Source: Marchantia polymorpha subsp. ruderalis
Taxonomy: Eukaryota; Streptophyta; Marchantiopsida; Marchantiales; Marchantiaceae
DNA length: 64,000 nucleotides
Reading direction: 5' to 3'
Assembly: GCA_037833965.1 (NCBI GenBank)
Contig: AP031355.1
Span: 6,411,501 to 6,475,500, forward strand
Positions 56,276 through 64,000 of this stretch are shown here, piece by piece. The notes under the pieces were generated by a model. It searched no databases. It was not told the DNA's origin and was given only the letters and a program-made list of their open reading frames with translations. The translations under genes and the position numbers were made by a program. Positions within the stretch are counted from its first letter, which is position 1. Every line of letters begins with the position of its first letter.

Positions 56276-57943
56276 GGTAAATTTCATGGGTAGATATTTA
56301 GATTACATTTTCATCTTCAAATTAGTTTATCTTCAAATTATAACGTTACATTTAAAAATTTGAACATTTAGATTTATCTGAACTTTATTATACTAATAAA
56401 AAATAAATCTATAATATTAAAAAAATTAAATCTGAAGATAATAAAAATTTACATATAAGTACTACACAAGTAATCCACATACTTTGATCTTTTAAGTTCT
56501 ATATATATCTTATTTGAATATTTATGAATGAGCGAATTAGGATGTTTTTTCTAAACTTAATCATAACAATCCATAATTTGATTGTTATGATTATAGTAAA
56601 AATCATTCAAACGAAATTTAAATTTACTTTCCATGGATTCTTTTCTATTAATTATCTATAAATCTAGTAAAAATATTGAATATACTAATTAATGTCATCT
56701 TGTAAACAAATAATGAATAATGTATGCATATGATAGATAAAAATTGAATGTTAGTAGATAAATTATGATTGACATATAAACAAATGAATCATATATCTGT
56801 TAGATAAAGCAAAGATTAAAATGATCCATTCAGGTGTTATTTTTTGAACTAACACATGAATGAATTGTACATAATCAAACAATCCATGCACTTGTTAATT
56901 AAAAGTATGAATTCCTATATTTGAGGATATTTCAACACTTTGTGTATATGTTTAGTTTATTTTTCATGTCATTATTACACTAAGAGCGAAATGTACATTG
57001 CATGTAATATATTATTTCATTATACATATTAAAATGTTCTATATAACTAAATTAAGACATTTTAATTCTTTTTAATCTTTAAATACATGTGTTATCTTAA
57101 AATTAGAATCTATTTTACTCCCCAATGTTACAATTTATAAGAGATTGAATTATTTTAATATAGTTTTGATATTATTGCAATTCAATTTGAATATAAAATT
57201 CATTTACGATTTATTTTGTGAATTCATGTATGAAATTTTTTAATATGAATGTAAAATTTGATGTTGAATATATATTTCATCAATTAATTTTTTATATGTT
57301 TTTTAAATCATAAAAAAATAAATTTTTATTTTTAAATGTAAATTGTTCTAATATGTTGAAATAAATTCAAGTAAATAATAAAAAAATTTACATATGTCAA
57401 TAATGATTTCAAGTAACATTTTACTTGGATTAAATAATTTTAAAATATAATAAATGATGAATGTCACATTAACTAGCAAAATATTGCAAATTTATTAGAT
57501 TGTGTGAAATTTTATTTCTTGCATCTTAAAAACATTAGTGATATCAAAATTATTGTGTCAAATTTTTTTTCATTTTCAACTGATAATATTTATCTAATGA
57601 TGATATCATTAGATAAATAATTTGGTTTTGGTGGGGAAATTATTTAAACAAGCATATCAAAATATAGAGAAGAGTTAATGAACACAGTTGTAAAAATCTG
57701 AGAGTTATGAGCCCAGTTTGACAAGCTGTTGGATCAAAGCATGCGAGAAAGAGCGAAGGCTCGATCAAATAAAAATTCCCGGAGGTATTGCGCGTCTATC
57801 GCTTGTGCTGGATGGATAGACGAACTGGCAGCCACGTGGAACTGCTCGACAGATTCATTCGAATTGCGATGGAATTCGAATGAAGCGGAATGGAGGACGC
57901 CAGAAGCCTGTGAGTCTTTGAGAGGTGCAATCGGTAGGTGGAA
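56276..57943. other. AT-rich spacer with one hairpin
   Basis: Strongly AT-rich until about 57700, then balanced. No gene recognised. Perfect 15-bp inverted repeat arms at 57587-57601 and 57605-57619. Confidence 0.55.
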
Positions 57944-58292
57944 ATGTGGATGCCCAAGCTGTGGCTGAAGCGACCTTCGGCCCAGGAGGAGAAATCGTTC
58001 CTGTCCAGCTGCCAGTGAGTTTCTTCTGTTCCGATTCCCGTACTGTTCTGCTCAAATGGATTCTTTCCTTCTCTTTCATTCTTTCTGAATTTGGCGTAGA
58101 TTGTCAGCTGCTAAGGCTTCTGAATGGAATTGCCTCATACCGAAGGGTGGCGATGGCGATCATGTCGATATCTGCTTGTTCCTTGAAGCCAGAGAGGTTT
58201 TGCACTCGGGTGTGAATGACTGGTTCTGCCACAAATCTTCTGGAAAGGACAATCAGACGTGGAAAATCAAGACGGGATATGCCACGGCCTAG
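57944..58292 (+). CDS. Possible small two-exon gene, unknown product (87 aa)
   Basis: Exon 1 57944-58014 (ATG after an upstream in-frame TAG) and exon 2 58100-58292, with donor CA|GTGAGT and acceptor GGCGTAG, in phase. Exon 2 encodes a well-mixed sequence (SEWNCLIPKGGDGDHVDIC, then DNQTWKIKTGYATA) ending in TAG. I recognise no family. It lies 340 bp upstream of the first UPF0548 exon seen, on the same strand, so it could instead be 5' exons of that gene or an unrelated transcript. Confidence 0.35.
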
Positions 58293-58628
58293 AGTCGTGA
58301 ATTTTAAGCTGAATTAAATTGTGCACGTCCTGCGTCCTGGCCGATAAGGAAGCAAGCTCATGATTTTGAACATCTTCGTCGACTGCATTGATCAGATAGA
58401 CAGATTTTGGTCGATTTCGCAAGAGTTGACCCTCATTCGAAAGTCGAGCTCGTGCCCTTCATCTGACTCATCTGCATACGGCAGATTAAGTCGAAAACGA
58501 GGTTCTGCACTGCACGCGAAGTGACTTAGAAACTAAATTTACTCACGTTTGCGAAAACAGACGAGCCTCTGGATCATCTACTTTTCCTAGAATAACTTTT
58601 CCTTTTAGTGATCTTGTAACTCTTGCAG

Positions 58629-59809
58629 AGGCCGGATCAAGAACTAACCTCACAGTTGGCAAGAGGTTTCTTATCGTAACTTTCTTACTGTCTACCATCG
58701 AGATTGACTCTGCTTCTACCTCCTTACGTACGTCCCCTCATGAACCGTATACTCCGGCTGGACGTCCACAAATTACACTCAAATATTTGTTATTGACATT
58801 TCCCAGCTTTGTAGGGCTTACAACTATGACGAAAAGTACGTGGGAGCAACGTCGGAAGCACCCTGGGCTGCAGATCGCCTCGATCAGTTGAAGAAAGATG
58901 GGTTTACAATCAACCACGCCCGTGTCAAACTCGGGTCTGGTGCTCATGCTTTTGCCAGAGGGAAAGACAAACTTCAAAACTGGAGGTGAGTGCTGTGCTT
59001 TAAATTCACATTAGAGTCTGCTGAAGATCTCAAGTGAATACATGTAAGAGCCGTTTAGCACCTCTGCAGGTCCAAGAATGTGTCTAAGCCTTACATGCGT
59101 GCGTCAGGAGTTCTGATTCCTGACCAAGGTCAAGCTCCTTGTCATGCAGGCACTTGCAACTGGGATGGGCATCAGTAGACCCAACCACACCCATCAAAGT
59201 TGGAGGGAAATTTGGAATCGTTGTCCATGAAATGGTTGCTTGGCTCGTGAACCCCCTGCGCATAGCTTATGTGAGTGATGAGCAAGAGGTGACGTCAAAG
59301 AGCTTATCAGCAAATCAAGCAGTTGATATGCCATCTTTGAAATCCACCAGTTCCAAAGTATATTCCTTTGGTGGTGGTACTCTACAAGGTCACTTGCTGG
59401 TAAGCACAGTTCATGTACCATGTGTTCTGACTGATTACTTTTATGTGACCTTGGGGTGATAGATCCTGAGAATTATCTAGTTGAAGCTTTTGTGACTCCA
59501 CGCTTTCTATCTCCTGAAAGCATTGTCTTTGTTCTTGACTTCACCGTAACTGCCAACCCTGTAAACTGTCCGATCATGACATGACTGCCATTCTCTTAAC
59601 TGGAACAGGCCGGAGAAGAGAGGTTCTCCATCGAATGGGACAAGGAGGATGACTCTGTATGGTACGAGATTTTATCATTCTCGAAACCTGCTCATTTCCT
59701 CACAGTTGCCGGTTTCCCTGTGTTGAGGTTTCAACAGAAGCTTTTCGCTAAGCACTCAACAGACGCAATGATTCGAGAGGTTAACAATGATATGCCACTC
59801 AAAGGATAG
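58629..59809 (+). CDS. UPF0548 (DUF1990) family protein, first small exon not found
   Basis: Exons: 58629-58675, 58815-58985, 59150-59399, 59609-59809; all GT-AG and in frame, 222 residues. The order of conserved blocks matches plant UPF0548 proteins: RPDQELTS, AYNYDEKYVGAT, INHARVKLGSG, LQLGWASVDPTTPI, a middle VPLRIAYVSDE-like block, FGGGTLQGHLL, AGEERFSIEWD, VWYEILSFSKPAHFL, and QKLFAKHS. Biochemical role of the family is not established. The usual short N-terminus (Met plus about 7 residues with a Trp) should be in an upstream exon that I could not place. A 25-residue insertion before the GGGTLQGH block makes it longer than Arabidopsis relatives. Confidence 0.88.
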
Positions 59810-62797
59810 ACGTCTCTGAGGACCGTCGATTTATGGATGGCTTCTTTCAAGAGACCTGTCGAAAACAATTTGAAGTATTGCAGACTTCAAACAATGGGGC
59901 TTCAACAGTTGGACACTGCTCCAGTGGACCTGTTTTTAAACCCTTAGGTTGATTTCAAGAGCAGGCTCTTCTAAATACATCACCTCGGAATCTGCTGGGG
60001 AAGGCTCTGGGTTGATGGTTTCTCTTCGCAGTTTGGACACGAAGGTTGCAAAGACAACTGGAGGTCCTAGAGAAAGAGGCTATGGCCCTAATCAAGAGAT
60101 GACGTGTGAGGAGAAGGACACTGCGAGAGCTTGCTGGAAGATGGGCGGAATTGCGAGTAATGAGGTCTCTCAAAGTTGTAGCCTCCAGATGAAACTTTGA
60201 GCATGAGCACGAACAGCCCTTCTAAAACTTTCATCGTCGAGTCAGATAGCAAGCATGTCAACGTTTGAGTTTTCTATCATTGAAACAACGAAAGCTTTTT
60301 GTTATTGCCCTAGCTCTATTTTTTAACGTGCTTTTCAAAGACGTTGATTAGATCAGAAACCCATTTTGGATGGAGAGAGGATGGATGGAACGATCCGATA
60401 ACAACGCCTGCAGAACAATACGATATGCGGCGACCTGTACTGCACCTACCTGCAACCTCTAGGGATAGACATGAATATGTATCAATCTTGATGTCTTCAC
60501 ATACTCTCCATTGTCTGAACATCTGATTGCAACTATTCAGTTTGCATACACTCCTTTTTACTCCAGCTCATGAGAAGGGAAGAATAATCGGAATGTATGA
60601 CTGGACGCGAACAGCATCTCTTGCCTTGTATTTTGCTAACTATTAAGAATCCTGTATACTCGCGATTCGGTGAGAAGCACACTCGACCCGGAACCAAATA
60701 CTGCCCTGTGGCTGTCCACTTGGAAATGCTTGAACACTGAATAGGTGTTGCTGCATAAACAAAGGTTGCGATGCATAGTAGCTTACTGAAGATACAATTA
60801 TGTTCAAGATGAACCTTCAGTTATATTATTTAAATTTGTACACATATAATCTGACCTTGAGTACCTGTTTTTCATGAACTTGAAATGTGCTGACTCGAAC
60901 TTCCATGTCATTTATAGTTCAAAGGGGCATCTTGCATGATATTAAGAAGACAGATCTCTGAGGTGAAATGCGCAGAAGAGTAAGCTGTTGAACTTTGAGG
61001 GAAGGTGTAAGAAAGCGATGGATCCATCGTCAGAGATGTGATCTAACGGTGGAAAGGTCAGATCGAAAGCGAATGGATGTCCGAAATTCTTACTCAAAAT
61101 TAGCTGACATTCCTAGACTCGTTCATGCATCTGGAAGGAAAAAGATCTTGAGCAATGTAACAAGCGCACGGAGCACTGGGATGAAGCACTAGAACGGCTG
61201 ATTTTCCGAACACAAGTACCGTTCGCTGTACAACAATTTGCGTTATTATGAGTCGGTTCCTCAGGTTGCCAAGTTCGGAAGTATATTCCTGCTTACCCTC
61301 AACCTTCACAAGATAAGCACGTTAGTGAGAAATCTACAACTTTTCGACGTATTAAACCACATCTTACCCCGGAGGTCATGTAAGGTTGAACATCAATCTG
61401 ATCAAATAGATATAATTCTACTAAATTAGTTTAGAAGACTATTCCTTTCGCTAGAATTATTCAGCAGATTTTACTTCTTTGCTAATTTTTTAAAACAAAT
61501 TTGTAAAATTTGTACTAAATTTTCACATGTAAGGTCACATTAGAAGCATCAATGAAAGAGGAAAAGAAAAAAGTGAAACCAAAAGTGAATCTCTATGTAG
61601 AACAGTTTTCATCCAAACTTGCGACTATTCCATATTCATCCGGGTGTTTGCAATAGACCTAAAGAGTCCATATAGAAATCCACGCAGTCCGAAGGCGGAG
61701 TCGGAGCTGGAGCTGGTCCACGAACGGGGAAAACAGAAAGTATGGGTTATCCTGCATCTTTGGGGCCAATGCCAATGCCGAGTCACGCGGCCGAGAAAAA
61801 TGACATTCGGGGCTCACGAGACGGCGCAAGATGGGAGCTCCAGGATAGATAGTGTCAGGTCAAAGGGGGACCGTGGCAGGCGGGATACTGATTAGACTGT
61901 CTGACTAGACTTCCGGCTCTCGCACTGGCGCGTCCGGGCCACGCGTCGACAGAAACTCATTGCAGGAGCATCGGCGGCGACGACGCTGGGCTCAGAGTCG
62001 TTTTGTCCAGGGCTCGCACCATCAGGTTTGTCTTGAAAACTCGTATTTATTTATTGACATGAAATCGGTTTTAAATTTAAAAATTATTATTAGTTGCGGG
62101 TTCAGCTGTTGGTTGTTGCAATTTTTTATTTAACGGCAAGCGAGATCAATTCTGAGTGTAAAATTATTGAAATTGTAACCGTTGACAATCTGCAACCAAA
62201 AAAAGGAAAATTACCAAAACCAGACTTTTAATTAACTCGAAATTTCGATAAAAATCAGGTTTTTTCCACCCTGTTTTGTGTTGACTAGGTAGTACCTAAT
62301 CAATGAAAAAATAAAATTTTAATAGACTAATGGTACCTAATTGGTACTATTAGCCTAATCAAGTTGATTGAAATTTAATCAATCAAAACTAGGCTGAAAT
62401 CAGGTTTTTTAATTAACCCGAACTTATTTTCGATAAAAATCGGGGTTTTCCCACTCCTGGTACTGTCTCGTCCGGTTCACTTCTGTTGCGTTCCGCGACG
62501 AGAGGAGGGCGGGCAAGAAAGAGATCGGTGACTCAGCAGTCTCTGGCTTGCAGCGTGGCAGTGGCTTTGTGCGACTGCCACGTGATCGAGCTTGTACATG
62601 GAAGACGAAGAACAAGCGGGCGAGCAGCTCGGGGGCGACCTTCGTTTAAAACGCAGGCGGGGCATTGACATTGACATTGACCGAAGCACGAAGCACGAAG
62701 CGAGAGAGAGAGAGAGTGACGAGGGAAGCAGATAGAGAATCGATCAATCAATCGGTGGGCGAGTCCGGGGGTGAGAGGGAGAGTTGAGAGAGGAGAG
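59810..62797. other. Spacer between UPF0548 and CBS gene
   Basis: About 3 kb. ORFs of 60-85 codons without recognised similarity. 62030-62450 is AT-rich and contains several near-repeats of TAATCAA/TAGGTACC-type words. Before the CBS gene, 62660-62720 holds ACATTG, GAAGCAC and GA short tandem repeats in a likely 5' UTR. Confidence 0.5.
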
Positions 62798-63721
62798 ATG
62801 CAGAGCAACGAGATGGAAGGATTAGAATTGCCCTTGAAGGTGCAAACTCAGTGGGAGCGCGCGGCGGGACCTCTGTCGCCGATGGATCGCCTCAATGCGG
62901 CCTTCGAAACCATCCCCGTGTCCTTCTTCCCTCTTCTGGCCCTCGGCTCCGGTGCGTCTCGATTTTCCGCTCGATTCTGCCTCGCGTTTTCATTCGATCG
63001 TGCATTTTTGCATTTTTGCGTTTCGATGTCACGGGGGTTCGTCTCTGTGACCGGCGTTCACATCTGATCCTTCGGCTGGTCCCCCGTGGCCGACCCTACT
63101 TCTTGACAGTTGGTCTTTGGTTTCTTTGCAAACCTCACAAAGCATGTTCTGTTCTGTACTGGTTGTCTCAAAGCTTGCTTCTGTTCGTTGGCTTCTGACT
63201 TCGGTCCTGTCAGCTGAGGAACGACTGTCACTGACCCACATTCTGATTCTTATTGAGCCTGAAGTATGGACGGATTTGTTCTTAGCAGTGATCGAGGTGA
63301 AGTCGGATGCGAGCTTAGAGGAGGCACTTGAGATCCTGAGCAGCCACCACATTTACAGCGCGCCGGTGCCAGATGTCCAAGCAGCTGCGGAATCCAGCTG
63401 GATGGAGAAGTATTTGGGAATGGTAGACTTCGCAGGGATCATCCATTGGCTGCTGAATCAGGTGAATCTTGAACGGACTAAGGTGTGTGCCCCTCCCCTG
63501 CTCCCTGCTCCCTGCCCCCTATTTTCCCCGAGAGAGATGGTCATCCAAATGGACCACAGGATCAAGGAACCTGGCAAGAGTTAGAGCTGCGGAAAATAAC
63601 TCCCAGACGTTTGTCAACATTGCAGTCGGAGTTGGCAACCCTGGAAGCTGGAGGTGTTGCATCTCTTGGGGGTGACAAATTCGTGGAAATGAAGGCCTCT
63701 GAAGCTTTCAAAACTGCCAAG
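62798..63721 (+). CDS. CBS-domain protein, SnRK1-gamma-like (At1g69800 type), 5' exons
   Basis: Exons seen: 62798-62951, 63289-63461, 63533-63721; in frame, 172 residues so far, continuing past the window after donor GTTTGT at 63722. The N-terminus has WERAAGPLSPMDRLNAAFETI, close to the plant group of four-CBS proteins annotated as SNF1-related kinase regulatory subunit gamma-like. The first CBS begins VIEVKSDASLEEALEILSS and includes SAPVPD and YLGMVDFAGIIHWLL. Exon 3 ends with SLGGDKFVEMKASEAFK, matching the linker before the second CBS. CBS pairs bind adenosine nucleotides; the true partner of this group is not firmly known. Start ATG is the first in frame after an upstream GTG-rich leader; the next ATG is 5 codons on. 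Confidence 0.82.
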
Positions 63722-64000
63722 GTTTGTAAAATGAAACTCTGATTTCGGGGTTTGAATGGATAAATATTTCAAGATTTTAAGTTCTACCAACTTATGCAAC
63801 CAATTCACTCTTCTCCCTACCACATCAAACTTCTTTCCAATCTTCTGAAATAGAAATATCCTCTAGCCAATTATAGCCAAAAGTTCGTAAAATCAGCCCT
63901 CTGTCTCGGCGGTGCTAGTAGCGTTGTGAGTATGAGGAAGAGAAACGAAAATTAAGGAACGTAAGAATAGGAGTTTTCCCACACTGTAGTGCAAATATTT
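63722..64000 (+). other. Intron of the CBS gene
   Basis: Follows the donor at 63722; no further family block is seen before the end of the window. Confidence 0.6.

Overview
The window is a stretch of land-plant nuclear chromosome. Every recognisable gene is a plant type (AT-hook/PPC protein, inositol-pentakisphosphate 2-kinase, uS5, RAD50, CDKC with a PITAIRE helix, UPF0548, a plant CBS-domain protein). The genes have many GT-AG introns and sit among AT-rich spacers and LTR retrotransposons. The proteins look diverged from angiosperm relatives, so a non-seed plant such as a bryophyte is my guess, but nothing here fixes the species. All splice models were made by hand from reading frame, GT/AG sites and remembered family sequence; every junction I give keeps the reading frame.

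Left part (1-35.8 kb), housekeeping genes. The 3' end of an AHL gene (2-478) is followed by about 4 kb of spacer with two strong foldback repeats. A seven-exon IPK1 gene lies on the minus strand (7272-4478). A GC-rich stretch leads to a two-exon RPS2 gene (9160-10632). A complete 27-exon RAD50 gene follows (13417-24374; 1316 codons before the stop), then 3 kb of very AT-rich spacer, then a 14-exon CDKC kinase gene (28184-33694). At 35.8 kb there is a broken coding sequence that runs straight into an LTR.

Middle part (36.46-56.28 kb), a nest of one Ty3/gypsy chromovirus family in four copies. Copy A (36458 to about 41100) is old and truncated. Copy D (about 41320-41690 plus 53617 to about 56275) is old and split. 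Copy B (minus strand, 41691-53616, target duplication GGTGA) sits inside D. Copy C (plus strand, 43353-49404, target duplication ACTCG) sits inside the integrase region of B. LTRs are 405-420 bp (TG...CA), with a tRNA-iMet-type primer site, gag with a CCHC knuckle, pol in the -1 frame (protease, RT, RNase H, integrase, chromodomain) and a polypurine tract. At the gag/pol overlap there is a textbook-looking -1 frameshift signal: slippery GGGAAAC, 7-nt spacer, 8-bp stem and a possible pseudoknot. Between the primer site and gag the copies share an extra, unrecognised coding region of about 140 codons in two overlapping frames.

Right part (56.3-64 kb). AT-rich spacer, a possible small two-exon gene, a UPF0548 (DUF1990) gene (58629-59809), 3 kb of spacer, and the 5' exons of a CBS-domain gene related to SnRK1-gamma-like proteins, which runs off the window. 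No operon-like linkage is expected. The strongest candidates for something new are the leader ORF and the frameshift/pseudoknot cassette of the chromovirus family.
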